From Bacillota bacterium (GTDB lineage Bacteria > Bacillota > Clostridia > Lachnospirales > Lachnospiraceae): a stretch of DNA of 26,567 bases. The DNA is taken from NCBI GenBank assembly GCA_023436225.1, contig JAEZKA010000108.1, positions 1 to 26,567 on the forward strand, given 5' to 3'. This document shows positions 14,597 to 23,009 of this stretch, piece by piece. The position numbers were made by a program, and so were the translations under genes. The notes under the pieces are model-generated. The model had not been told where the DNA came from. It saw only the letters and a list, made by a program, of their open reading frames with translations, and did no database searches. Each line of letters begins with the position of its first letter. Position 1 is the first letter of the stretch.

Positions 14597-15559
14597 ATGG
14601 GGGCTTATTACATGCTAGATAGGAATTTAAGAGAGTATTCGAAGGAGATTATCTGGAGGTACTTAGTTCGTAAAAATAGAAGACAGAAGACCGAGTTTAT
14701 CAAGCGAACCAAGGAGGTATTTGAAGACCAAGGATATTCGGTTAAGGTCGAACAAGGTGGCCTGGCTCGGAGCAGGAATATTGTGGTTGGTGATATCGAG
14801 AAAGCAAGGGTTATCTATACGGCGCATTATGATACCTGTGCTGTGATACCTCTTCCTAACTTTATAACACCAAGAAATATGTTTTTCTATATTATCTACC
14901 AATTAATATTGACTGCGCTGATACTTGGAAGCGGCTCTCTTGCCGGCTATCTGGTATCACTTGTTACGAGCCAGGCAATCGGTGATTTTGTAACCTTAGG
15001 ACTGGTTTTATTATGCTGTTATCAAATTATGGCAGGGATAGCCAATCCCAATACATACAATGATAACACCTCAGGTGTTATTACACTAATTGAGATTGCC
15101 ATGAGACTGCCGCTGGAGCATCGAAATAAAGCAGCCTTTGTCTTTTTTGACAATGAGGAGCTCGGATTACTAGGCTCATCAGTCTTCTATAAGAAGCATG
15201 GTAGGAGTTTACAGGATACGCCTGTGGTTAATTTTGACTGTGTATCGGATGGGGATTATATTCTTGCGATTGCGAATAAAAAGATGGAAAAGGATATTGT
15301 TTTATATGATTTAATGAAAGAAAGTCTAAACTCAGATAAGGATAAGACGGTGAAGTATTTTTCTGCAGCCTCTACCTTTTATCCCTCGGACCAGATTAAA
15401 TTCAGGAAGTATTTTGGCATTGCGGCAGTTCGAAAGGCACCAATACTAGGCTACTATCTGGGAAGAATTCATACACCCTTTGATACCGTATTTGACGAAA
15501 GAAATATCAGGCTGTTAACCGATGCTATGGTACACTTTACAGAGCAGCTGGAACAATAG
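14597..15559 (+). CDS. M28-family zinc aminopeptidase with internal membrane helices
   Basis: 320-residue peptidase of the M28 type. Zinc ligands and catalytic residues are in order: His77/Asp79 (TAHYDT), Asp156 (YNDNTSG), Glu187-Glu188 (FDNEELGLLGS), Asp214 or Asp218 (NFDCVSDGD) and His292 (RIHTPFDT). Between the first and second ligand, residues about 94-150, two hydrophobic stretches ('FFYIIYQLILTALIL' and 'FVTLGLVLLCCYQIM') look like membrane helices and interrupt the catalytic fold. The enzyme is therefore probably membrane-anchored, with the active site on one face. GGAG stands five bases before the ATG. The lipoprotein gene follows after 29 bases, so the two are likely co-transcribed. 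Confidence 0.85.
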   Translation: MGAYYMLDRNLREYSKEIIWRYLVRKNRRQKTEFIKRTKEVFEDQGYSVKVEQGGLARSRNIVVGDIEKARVIYTAHYDTCAVIPLPNFITPRNMFFYIIYQLILTALILGSGSLAGYLVSLVTSQAIGDFVTLGLVLLCCYQIMAGIANPNTYNDNTSGVITLIEIAMRLPLEHRNKAAFVFFDNEELGLLGSSVFYKKHGRSLQDTPVVNFDCVSDGDYILAIANKKMEKDIVLYDLMKESLNSDKDKTVKYFSAASTFYPSDQIKFRKYFGIAAVRKAPILGYYLGRIHTPFDTVFDERNIRLLTDAMVHFTEQLEQ

Positions 15560-15588
15560 ACAGTAGATTTTTCTTAAAGGAGGGAAAG

Positions 15589-16356
15589 ATGTTACCGTGG
15601 CTAAGAAACTGGTTCCTTAGAGAAAAAAATAATATATTGTTGTTAGTGTTTGGAACGATGATTATCATTACCATGTTTGCTTGTGCGCCTTCTAGGAATG
15701 GTGAACAGGGTGTCTATAAGAAGCATGACAGTACTTCCGACATCAGCTCCTTCTATCTTCATTTCGGCAATGGGACCACTCTCTTGCTATCAGACCGGCA
15801 ATGGGGATTATTCTATCATACAGAGGCAGTGGATCTGACCGGAGACGGGGTAAGGGAGATTATATTCGAGCAGTTCTCTATGAGCACAAAATGCACCAAT
15901 TTGTTTCTGACAATCCATACTCTTAAGTCAGGTGGATATGAGGCCATGGATATCCCGTTTTATTCCGATCAGATGAACGGTGAACCGGATGATATGTTAT
16001 ATTTACCTTTAGCTATGAAGAAGATAGATGATACGACAGTGAGCATCGATCAGCCGGACTGTAACTATCATGGAATTATAACAACCCAGAGCTACGCTTA
16101 CGATAATGGGGAGAGGTTCGATGAGATGGATCACCTGTTTAATCCGGATACCGAGGGTGTTGAGGTTCTGTATCAGGGAAGTGCCATGGAGCTGATTGAT
16201 ACCGATGATGGGGAGAGAAAAGCCATTCTTCTTCAATCCTATCTGGGTGATAAATGGTGTACAAAAAATGTATTCTGGACACTGGAGTATCTGCAAGGGG
16301 AATGGAGGATTACAAGTCTATCTCAACCGGATCCGATAAAAGGAGAGCTGCCATAA
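15589..16356 (+). CDS. Predicted lipoprotein with EF-hand-like repeat motif
   Basis: 255-residue exported protein of unknown function. The N-terminus has a positively charged region and a hydrophobic segment (14-31) ending in TMFAC, a weak lipobox with Cys32 as lipidation site. After it comes 'AVDLTGDGVREIIFEQ', a D-x-x-G-D-G-x-x-E calcium-loop-like motif typical of FG-GAP/VCBS-type repeats, and a beta-rich remainder. AAAGGAGGG gives a strong ribosome binding site. It follows the M28 peptidase closely and may be part of the same transcript. Localisation is well supported, function is not. Confidence 0.75.
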   Translation: MLPWLRNWFLREKNNILLLVFGTMIIITMFACAPSRNGEQGVYKKHDSTSDISSFYLHFGNGTTLLLSDRQWGLFYHTEAVDLTGDGVREIIFEQFSMSTKCTNLFLTIHTLKSGGYEAMDIPFYSDQMNGEPDDMLYLPLAMKKIDDTTVSIDQPDCNYHGIITTQSYAYDNGERFDEMDHLFNPDTEGVEVLYQGSAMELIDTDDGERKAILLQSYLGDKWCTKNVFWTLEYLQGEWRITSLSQPDPIKGELP

Positions 16357-16453
16357 TTCCACGTAATATAATCTCGAATATCAAATATGATGGACACCTG
16401 CTTGGATTTGCTATAAAATAGGTTTATGAAAATTGGGTACAGGAGTAAATTAT

Positions 16454-17203
16454 ATGGCAGAGTATAAGGATTATCGTAAACCGAAGAAGGATCACTTGAT
16501 ACAGAATGATGACATAACGGCGAAGCATTCTATGAAAGTAATTGCCCATATTCATACGGATTTTCCGACCAAGTTCGGAATTCCGAGGCAGAGCGGGATA
16601 GTCGAGGATCTGAAGGCTACCATTGTATTCGAGCCGGAATATCGCAATGCGGAGGCATTCCGGGGGATGGAAGGCTTTACTCATATCTGGCTGATCTGGG
16701 CGTTCTCAGAGACGATGAGGGATACCTGGTCTCCAATGGTACGACCACCAAGACTTGGCGGCATCAAGCGAATGGGAGTCTTTGCGACCAGATCGCCTTT
16801 TCGACCGAATTCCATCGGACTTTCCTGTGTCAGATTAGAGCAGGTGGAGTTATATACCGAGAATGGACCGGTATTGCATGTGTCAGGGGCTGATTTGATG
16901 GATAAGACCCCAATCTATGACATCAAGCCCTATCTTGCGTATACAGACAGTCACCCGGAGGCTGTGGGAGGTTTTGCCGACCCGGTGAAGGATTATTCCT
17001 TGGAGGTTATTTTCCCGGAACAGTGGCTCAGACTGATACCGGAGGACCGGAGAGAAGCTCTGATGGGTGTGCTTGCCCATGATCCACGCCCGGCATACCA
17101 GAAGGATCCACAGCGTATCTATGGTTTTGAATTTTGTGGCTTTGATATCCGCTTCACCGTAAAGGACAATATACTTACGATCTATGAAATTGTAATATTG
17201 TAA
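16454..17203 (+). CDS. trmO: tRNA (N6-threonylcarbamoyladenosine(37)-N6)-methyltransferase
   Basis: 249-residue TrmO/YaeB family protein. It methylates N6 of t6A at position 37 of certain ANN-decoding tRNAs using SAM. Family marks are 'IAHIHTDFPTKFGIPRQSG' near residue 30, 'FRGMEGFTHIWLIWAF', the hallmark 'RMGVFATRSPFRPNSIGLS', 'DLMDKTPIYDIKPYL', and the C-terminal 'VLAHDPRPAYQKDPQRIYG' of the YaeB C-terminal region. The start is ATG 16454 with AGGAG eight bases before; an upstream TTG is not needed. Housekeeping-type gene that stands alone between the lipoprotein and the ABC exporter. Confidence 0.93.
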   Translation: MAEYKDYRKPKKDHLIQNDDITAKHSMKVIAHIHTDFPTKFGIPRQSGIVEDLKATIVFEPEYRNAEAFRGMEGFTHIWLIWAFSETMRDTWSPMVRPPRLGGIKRMGVFATRSPFRPNSIGLSCVRLEQVELYTENGPVLHVSGADLMDKTPIYDIKPYLAYTDSHPEAVGGFADPVKDYSLEVIFPEQWLRLIPEDRREALMGVLAHDPRPAYQKDPQRIYGFEFCGFDIRFTVKDNILTIYEIVIL

Positions 17204-17239
17204 TGGTTTATTTTAGGCTATCCATTTGGTCTTAGAAAG

Positions 17240-17268
17240 TTGCGAAAATGGAAATGAAGTGATACAAT
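17240..17268 (+). promoter_or_regulatory. Promoter upstream of the ABC exporter leader
   Basis: TTGCGA (17240-17245) and an extended -10 TGATACAAT (17260-17268), with exactly 17 bases between -35 and TACAAT. The start would be near 17275, about 150 nt before a terminator and 265 nt before the exporter gene. Confidence 0.65.
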
Positions 17269-17274
17269 GGTTTA

Positions 17275-17449
17275 GACAGACGTCAATTACCTATAATATA
17301 ACTTCTGGCAGCTGATAAACATGGTCCTACTGTGTTAAGTGATAGCCTTAAATACTGCGAAATAGCTTGATGTGGATTAAACAAGCAGTATATTTCGGTT
17401 AAATAGTATTATATGAACTATGCCGCCAAGGTTCCAGCGGCTTTTTTTT
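17275..17449 (+). promoter_or_regulatory. Candidate attenuator leader (or small RNA) ahead of the ABC exporter
   Basis: The segment between promoter and terminator would give a transcript of about 175 nt. It includes a tiny frame, ATG GTC CTA CTG TGT TAA (17321-17338, MVLLC). It also has a stem ATACTGC with GCAGTAT, and an alternative pairing of the same AATACT with AGTATT further on, plus ATAGT/ACTAT directly before the terminator. Competing stems before a terminator are the mark of attenuation, as found at antibiotic-resistance ABC genes. A free small RNA is the alternative. Confidence 0.45.
17422..17449 (+). terminator. Intrinsic terminator in the exporter leader
   Basis: GCCGC (17422-17426), a 10-base loop, GCGGC (17437-17441), then eight T. 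A short but GC-pure stem with a full T-run. Confidence 0.8.
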
Positions 17450-17538
17450 ATCCAAAAGGAATGTTTGGACCGACGATATGCAAAAGCTATGTAGATAAGC
17501 GATTAGTTATGATCACGATAAAGAGAAGGAATTACTAG

Positions 17539-19293
17539 ATGATAAAGCTGATTAAATATTTAAAGGGTTATCGTGCTGAGGCTATTATGGCTCCTCTTTT
17601 CAAATCCTTGGAAGCCGTATTTGAATTACTGGTTCCTTTAATCGTTGCCAGAATAATTGATTCAGGAATCGGCAACAAAGATGATAATTACATATTTAAG
17701 ATGAGCATTTTGCTGCTTCTTTTCGGAGTGCTAGGATGGGGCTCATCGATCATTGCACAATATTTTTCTGCCAAAGCAGCAGTAGGTATGGGAACTGCGC
17801 TGAGAGACAATTTGTTCAGGCATGTGATGAGTTTGCCATTACACGAGACTGACAAAATTGGTCGGGCAACTCTAATAACAAGACTTACGAATGATACCAA
17901 TCAGGTTCAGGACGGCGTAAATCGTACGTTTCGATTGGTACTACGCTCACCTCTTATCGTATTAGGTGCTTTTATCATGGCGGCAACAATCAAGAGACAG
18001 GAAACTTTCATTTTTGGTTGCGTTATCGTTTTGCTAAGCATGATTGTGGCTGTGATCATGAAGAAGAACATCACATTATTCCGCATAGTTCAAAGTAAGC
18101 TGGACGTAGTATTAAATGAAAGCTCAAACAATCTTACCGGAGTTCGAATTATCAGAGCCTTCAGCCGTGAGAATGAAGAAATTAGGATCAGTGATGAGGC
18201 GAATGAAAAGCTTGCCAAGGAGCAGATTCATGCCAGTCGTATATCGTCGTTGATGAATCCTCTTACTTATGTTGTGGTCAATATGGGTATCATAGCAATT
18301 CTAAGAATAGGGTCAATTGATGTACAGGCCGGAACACTGTCCCAGGGTGAAGTGGTGGCACTTATTAATTATATGTCGCAAATCCTTACGGAACTGATCA
18401 AGTTTGCAAATATATTGATACTTATGTCAAAGGCATCCGCATCAGCAAAGCGGATCAATGAAGTTTTTGCATTAACGGATACTATGAAGCAAGGAATACA
18501 GGACGCTTGTAAAGCATATGACAGTCTTACTATGGAAGCTGCGGTACCTGCAGTTGAATTCTGTAATGTGGGCTTTGCATATCCGGGCAGTTCGAAGGAA
18601 TCGATTTCCAATATCAGCTTCCGTGTAAAACAGGGAGATACCTTGGGAATCATCGGAGGAACCGGTTCGGGCAAGAGTACAATTATCAAACTGATTTCAA
18701 GATTCTATGATGCAACCAGCGGCAAGGTTATGATAGCCGGAGAGAATATAGAGGATTACTCTTTAAGCTCACTACGTAAAGCAATCGGTATTGTAGAACA
18801 GAGCACAAGATTATTTAAGGGTACCATTGCGTCTAACCTTCGTTGGGGAGATCAGACGGCAAGTGAGGCTGAGCTTATGAAGGCAGTTGCTATGGCTCAA
18901 GCCGGTAATATTATTGAAGAAAAAAAAGACCGATTATTATCAGAGGTTCAGCAGCTTGCAAGAAACTATTCCGGAGGTCAGAAACAGAGACTCTCGATAG
19001 CGAGGACATTGGTTCGCAACCCCAAAATACTAATACTGGATGATGCTTCCTCCGCATTGGATTTTGTGACGGAGGCTGCTCTGCGAAAAGAAATTTCTGC
19101 TATGAGTAAAGATATTACTGTGATTAATGTAACCCAGCGTGTTTCCGGAGTCATGCATGCTGATGCAATCCTGGTTTTGGATAATGGATGTGTGGTTGGG
19201 TTTGGCAGACATGAGGAGCTGATCAAAAGCTGTGAGGTATATAAAGAAATCTGCCTTTCACAACTCTCGCAAGAGGAGGTTGCATATGAGTAA
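17539..19293 (+). CDS. ABC exporter half, degenerate ATPase site
   Basis: 584-residue type IV ABC exporter subunit: six transmembrane helices (1-320) fused to an ATPase domain (345-575). Walker A is GGTGSGKST (about 373), signature NYSGGQ, and Walker B 'ILILDDASSALD' (about 497). The residue after Walker B is Asp instead of the catalytic Glu, and the switch His is Gln (NVTQR). Both are classic for the non-hydrolysing site of heterodimeric exporters such as TM287/288, BmrCD and LmrCD. The next gene starts inside its stop region (8-base overlap) and supplies the competent site. It likely exports drugs, peptides or lipids. A promoter-terminator leader upstream suggests inducible expression. Confidence 0.92.
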   Translation: MIKLIKYLKGYRAEAIMAPLFKSLEAVFELLVPLIVARIIDSGIGNKDDNYIFKMSILLLLFGVLGWGSSIIAQYFSAKAAVGMGTALRDNLFRHVMSLPLHETDKIGRATLITRLTNDTNQVQDGVNRTFRLVLRSPLIVLGAFIMAATIKRQETFIFGCVIVLLSMIVAVIMKKNITLFRIVQSKLDVVLNESSNNLTGVRIIRAFSRENEEIRISDEANEKLAKEQIHASRISSLMNPLTYVVVNMGIIAILRIGSIDVQAGTLSQGEVVALINYMSQILTELIKFANILILMSKASASAKRINEVFALTDTMKQGIQDACKAYDSLTMEAAVPAVEFCNVGFAYPGSSKESISNISFRVKQGDTLGIIGGTGSGKSTIIKLISRFYDATSGKVMIAGENIEDYSLSSLRKAIGIVEQSTRLFKGTIASNLRWGDQTASEAELMKAVAMAQAGNIIEEKKDRLLSEVQQLARNYSGGQKQRLSIARTLVRNPKILILDDASSALDFVTEAALRKEISAMSKDITVINVTQRVSGVMHADAILVLDNGCVVGFGRHEELIKSCEVYKEICLSQLSQEEVAYE

Positions 19294-21061
19294 ATCCGAA
19301 GTAAGAATAGATTCCAATAAAAAAGACACCATGCTTCGTGTTATAAAGCTCATAAGACCATATCTATGGAGATGCATTCTGAGCCTGCTTTTGGCTATTA
19401 TCGTAGTTGCAACAACTCTTTATATGCCTGTTCTTATAGGAAATGCAGTGGACCTTCTGCTTGGTAAAGGAATTACCGATCTAGAAGGAGTGATAAAGGT
19501 CATCATCCGTATGGGGATTACCATACTGATTACCGCTGTTACTCAATATCTTATGGATATCATCAACAATAGGATGGTCTATCGTGTGGTATTGGATATC
19601 AGGAAAAAGACCTTTGATAAGCTTCATAAGCTGCCTATCGCTTACATAGATGCTCATAGTCATGGAGATCTTATCAGTAGGATTATTACGGATGTCGATC
19701 AATTTTCAGAAGGTCTGCTTCTGGGCTTTGCACAGCTTTTTACAGGAGTTCTTACGATTGCAATAACCCTGATCTATATGTTTACAATCAATCCTTACAT
19801 TGCACTTGTAGTTGTTGTTTTGACACCGTTATCTATCCTTGTGGCCAATTTTTTTGCAAAAAGAACCTATACCTATTTCAAGAAGCAGAGTGAATGCAGG
19901 GCGGATGTGACGGCGATTGTTGAAGAAATGGTAAGTGGGCAAAGTAGTGTACAGGCCTTTGATATGATGGATGCAGTATGCTCAGATTTTGAAGAAAAAG
20001 ACCGCAGGCTTAAGGATGCCAGTATAAAAGCAGTGTTCCTGTCGTCAGTTTCATTCCCGACGACCCGATTTGTAAACAATATGATTTATGCGGTGGTTGC
20101 TACCTTCGGTGCATTTAATGCAATTAACGGTAAGATTACGATAGGTAATTTGACAAGCTTTCTAAGCTATGCGACTCAATATACAAAACCCTTTAATGAA
20201 ATCTCAAGCGTAATAACGGAGCTCCAGAATTCATTAGCCTCTGCGGAACGTATTTTCGAGTTTTTGGATGAAGAGGAGATTACTGCGGATGCTGCTGCAA
20301 AAGAGCTGCCATCGAATATAGAAGGACATGTCAAGCTTGAAAATGTACATTTTTCCTATGATAAGAGCAAGTCATTGATTAAGGATCTAAAACTTGACGT
20401 GAAGCCTGGTCAGAGAATTGCAATTGTTGGGCCGACCGGTTGCGGAAAGACGACGATCATCAATCTCCTTATGAGGTTCTATGAATTAGATGGCGGAATA
20501 ATATCCGTGGAAGGGCTTGATATCAAGGAGTTAAAAAGGAATAGCTTAAGGCGTAACTACGGTATGGTGCTCCAGGATACCTGGCTTAAAGGCGGTACGA
20601 TAAGAGATAATATTGCGATGGGAAGACCCAGTGCAACGGATGAAGAAATCCGAGCGGCTGCCAAAAAGGCCTATGCAGATGACTTCATCAATAAACTACC
20701 CCAAGGCTACGATACAGTAGTTTCTCATGATGGCGGCAATCTTTCAGCAGGTCAGAAGCAGCTTCTCTGTATAGCAAGAATCATGCTTACGCTTCCGCCT
20801 ATGCTGATCCTAGATGAAGCTACATCATCTATCGATACCCGCACAGAGCTTCGTGTACAGGATGCATTTGCACATATGATGCAAGGAAGAACCAGCTTTA
20901 TTGTTGCACATAGACTTTCAACAATAAAAAGCGCGGACGTGATACTCGTTATGAAGGATGGTCAAATCATTGAAAAAGGAACACATGAGGAACTTTTAGC
21001 TTATGGTGGATTCTATGCTGAGATGTATAGGAGTCAATTTATGGGTAGTACTTTATTATAA
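19286..21061 (+). CDS. ABC exporter half, catalytically competent
   Basis: 591-residue partner of the preceding exporter half. Membrane domain residues 25-335, with intracellular coupling segments ('HKLPIAYIDAHSHGDLISRI'). ATPase domain from about 355: Walker A GPTGCGKTT (about 381), signature LSAGQ, Walker B 'MLILDEATSSID' with catalytic Glu, and switch His in 'VAHRLST'. It therefore has the complete Walker A/B and switch residues, whereas its partner is degenerate. The start is ATG 19286 with GAGGAGG upstream, overlapping the previous stop as ATGAGTAA; the long open stretch before it is not translated in my reading. The two products should form one heterodimer in the cytoplasmic membrane. 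No terminator is evident behind it. Confidence 0.93.
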   Translation: MSKSEVRIDSNKKDTMLRVIKLIRPYLWRCILSLLLAIIVVATTLYMPVLIGNAVDLLLGKGITDLEGVIKVIIRMGITILITAVTQYLMDIINNRMVYRVVLDIRKKTFDKLHKLPIAYIDAHSHGDLISRIITDVDQFSEGLLLGFAQLFTGVLTIAITLIYMFTINPYIALVVVVLTPLSILVANFFAKRTYTYFKKQSECRADVTAIVEEMVSGQSSVQAFDMMDAVCSDFEEKDRRLKDASIKAVFLSSVSFPTTRFVNNMIYAVVATFGAFNAINGKITIGNLTSFLSYATQYTKPFNEISSVITELQNSLASAERIFEFLDEEEITADAAAKELPSNIEGHVKLENVHFSYDKSKSLIKDLKLDVKPGQRIAIVGPTGCGKTTIINLLMRFYELDGGIISVEGLDIKELKRNSLRRNYGMVLQDTWLKGGTIRDNIAMGRPSATDEEIRAAAKKAYADDFINKLPQGYDTVVSHDGGNLSAGQKQLLCIARIMLTLPPMLILDEATSSIDTRTELRVQDAFAHMMQGRTSFIVAHRLSTIKSADVILVMKDGQIIEKGTHEELLAYGGFYAEMYRSQFMGSTLL

Positions 21062-21224
21062 AATAAAAATCATTACCTTCTGGTACTCCAATTTGTTAGC
21101 TGGCTTTGAAGCAGCTTACAATACCGTGCTGAAGACTCCGTATAAGCAGTTAAAGCAATTGAAATGATGTAGCAATATTTAGTTCAGCATAACAGAATAA
21201 AACAAGATAGAATGGAGTAGGAGT

Positions 21225-21746
21225 ATGGAAACAGAAAGATTGCTTCTTCGAGGGGTACAGCCTGGAGATGAGAAGGATTTATTTGAGATACGTAACAGTG
21301 AATTTGTACTAAAATTCAACTGTATGCAGATAAAAACGATGGAACAACTACAGGAAGAAATCATGAAGGATATGGAGTCCAATGACACCTACTGTATTGT
21401 GCACAAAGAAAGTAACGAGTTCATCGGAATGGTTTTTTTAAACCAAGACAGCTTACGATACGGAGTCAACGCTTTATGCTTATCTTATTATTTGGGAGAG
21501 CAGTATGCTTCTAAGGGATATATGACGGAAGCTTTAAGAGAGATAATTCGATATGTTTTCGAGGACAGAGGGGTAGATGTACTATCCGTAAGGGCGTTTA
21601 GGGACAATGAAGCCTCCCTAAGGCTGATTGAAAAGCTAGGCTTCGTTCATGAAGGCTGTATTCGCAGATGTGTAAAGGGTTATCAGGATACCATTTATGA
21701 TGATATGGTATACTCTATCCTAAAAGAAGAGTACAAAGCACGTTAA
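21225..21746 (+). CDS. RimJ/RimL-type GNAT acetyltransferase
   Basis: 173-residue acetyltransferase of the RimJ/RimL subgroup. It opens with 'ETERLLLRGVQPGDEKDLFEI', the standard beginning of that group. It has 'LSYYLGEQYASKGYMTEALREIIRYVF' for acetyl-CoA binding (A-S-K-G-Y-M in place of Q-x-x-G-x-G/A) and 'NEASLRLIEKLGFVHEG' near the end. Substrates in this group include ribosomal protein N-termini, amino groups of small molecules and antibiotics; none can be chosen here. GGAG seven bases before the ATG supports the start. It lies alone between the exporter and a methyltransferase, 35 bases before the latter, so co-transcription is likely. Confidence 0.9.
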   Translation: METERLLLRGVQPGDEKDLFEIRNSEFVLKFNCMQIKTMEQLQEEIMKDMESNDTYCIVHKESNEFIGMVFLNQDSLRYGVNALCLSYYLGEQYASKGYMTEALREIIRYVFEDRGVDVLSVRAFRDNEASLRLIEKLGFVHEGCIRRCVKGYQDTIYDDMVYSILKEEYKAR

Positions 21747-21781
21747 CAAACTCAAGAGAAAAATGAATAGAAGTGGAAATT

Positions 21782-22546
21782 ATGAAGACAATAAAAGAAG
21801 ATTGGAATACTATGGCACAGGCATATGAAGAATTTAACAATTCACCTGATTCATACAGCTATAATATAGAATGGCCAACGATTAAAGGGTTGTTACCTCA
21901 ATTAACAGGAAAGAAAATACTTGATATTGGGTGTGGAACTGGTATATTTACTTTTCTTTTTGATGAATATAAACCATCAAAGATAATAGGACTTGATTTA
22001 TCTGAATCAATGTTAGATATTGCAAAGCAGAAAGCAGAGCAGGGAGATTCCAAAGCGACCTTTGTCCTAGGCGATGCTACATATGCGAATAAATATGTAG
22101 AGGAAAAGTTTGACTTAATCTTTTCCTCTACAACAACACATTATATAAAAGATTTAGATACATTTTTTGAGAATTTGGGAAAATGCATGGAGGATAATGG
22201 AAGCATCATTCTGTCAATCATACATCCAATTTATTCTGCAATGTATCCAATTGAACATGGAGACGATTTTCCAGATGATGAGGAATGGCAGATAAGATAC
22301 TTAGACAAATCAGGGCGATCGTATATTCAACCGTGGATTGAATATAATGAAAAATATGAGAATCAATTGAGTAAAAGCTTTCATCATTTATTCAGTGATT
22401 ATATGAATGCGATAATTAAGGCTGGATTAAAACTATGTCAAATAAGTGAGCCCATGCCTCCTGAAGGCTGGAAAACAGACTGCATAGCACGGTATGAAGG
22501 ATATATTGAAACACCTGTATATATGATTATGAAATTGACAAAGTGA
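21782..22546 (+). CDS. Class I SAM-dependent methyltransferase
   Basis: 254-residue small-molecule-type methyltransferase. Motif I 'ILDIGCGTGIF' (about 46-56) binds SAM. The acidic loop is 'IGLDLSESMLDIA', and the post-motif is 'FDLIFSSTTTHYIKDLDTFF'. The C-terminal third has 'GRSYIQPWIEYNEKYENQLSKSFHH', a Trp/Tyr-rich cap that may bind the substrate. A start at ATG 21782 is preferred; a GTG three codons upstream has no ribosome binding site, whereas AGTGGA precedes the ATG. The base composition is more AT-rich than the esterase genes nearby. The substrate is unknown. Confidence 0.88.
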   Translation: MKTIKEDWNTMAQAYEEFNNSPDSYSYNIEWPTIKGLLPQLTGKKILDIGCGTGIFTFLFDEYKPSKIIGLDLSESMLDIAKQKAEQGDSKATFVLGDATYANKYVEEKFDLIFSSTTTHYIKDLDTFFENLGKCMEDNGSIILSIIHPIYSAMYPIEHGDDFPDDEEWQIRYLDKSGRSYIQPWIEYNEKYENQLSKSFHHLFSDYMNAIIKAGLKLCQISEPMPPEGWKTDCIARYEGYIETPVYMIMKLTK

Positions 22547-22557
22547 GCACTTTTTGA

Positions 22558-22643
22558 AGTCTTTCGTTACCTGGTTTTTTATGTATAAGTAGAATACACT
22601 ATGGATGTAAGCTGCCTCGAAGGCAGCAAAAAGCCGAAAGACT
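22558..22643. other. Nested hairpin element between methyltransferase and 2Fe-2S gene
   Basis: An outer 9-bp stem, AGTCTTTCG (22558-22566) with CGAAAGACT (22635-22643), encloses a 7-bp hairpin, GCTGCCT-CGA-AGGCAGC (22611-22627). No T-run follows, so it is not a normal terminator. It lies about 90 bases before the Bfd-like gene and may be a structured leader. It does not match a riboswitch class I know. Confidence 0.45.
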
Positions 22644-22735
22644 ACGAAACAGATATTTGAACTTAGTGTAAGCTGATGGGTGAATATTTATCGGTTTAGA
22701 CATGTAGATTATAGGAAGGAGTTAAGGATTATAAT

Positions 22736-22960
22736 ATGGAAGAACAGAATCTAAATCAGGAGATCATGGACAAGATGACAAAAGTATGCATCTGTAAGGG
22801 TATACCCAGATCAACGATGAAGAATGCAATTAAGAATGGTGCGAAGACTTTAGCGGAGGTGCAAAAGGCGACGGGGGCAGGCAGCGGTCCCTGCGGAGGT
22901 AGAAGGTGTACCCCGAAGATACTGGAACTTCTGGAGTCCATGGCAGAGATACAAGAGTAG
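22736..22960 (+). CDS. Bfd-like (2Fe-2S)-binding protein
   Basis: 74-residue cytosolic protein with the fold marks of bacterioferritin-associated ferredoxin domains: 'VCICKGIPRSTMKNAIKNGA' (Cys18, Cys20) and 'GAGSGPCGGRRCTPKI' (Cys53, Cys58). The four cysteines would hold one 2Fe-2S cluster. Classical Bfd uses C-x-C and C-x2-C; here the second pair is C-x4-C, a spacing seen in clostridial stand-alone versions as far as I recall. Role probably electron transfer or iron/redox handling; the redox partner is not encoded nearby. AAGGA seven bases before the ATG. The next gene, an esterase, begins 49 bases later on the same strand. Confidence 0.85.
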   Translation: MEEQNLNQEIMDKMTKVCICKGIPRSTMKNAIKNGAKTLAEVQKATGAGSGPCGGRRCTPKILELLESMAEIQE

Positions 22961-23009
22961 AAAAGGCTATCGTTGATAAGAAAAACAATGGCATTGGTGG
23001 AGGCTTTTA

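Noticed and set aside
19232..19285. Longer N-terminus for the second ABC subunit
   Set aside because: No ribosome binding site for the upstream start, while GAGGAGG precedes ATG 19286.
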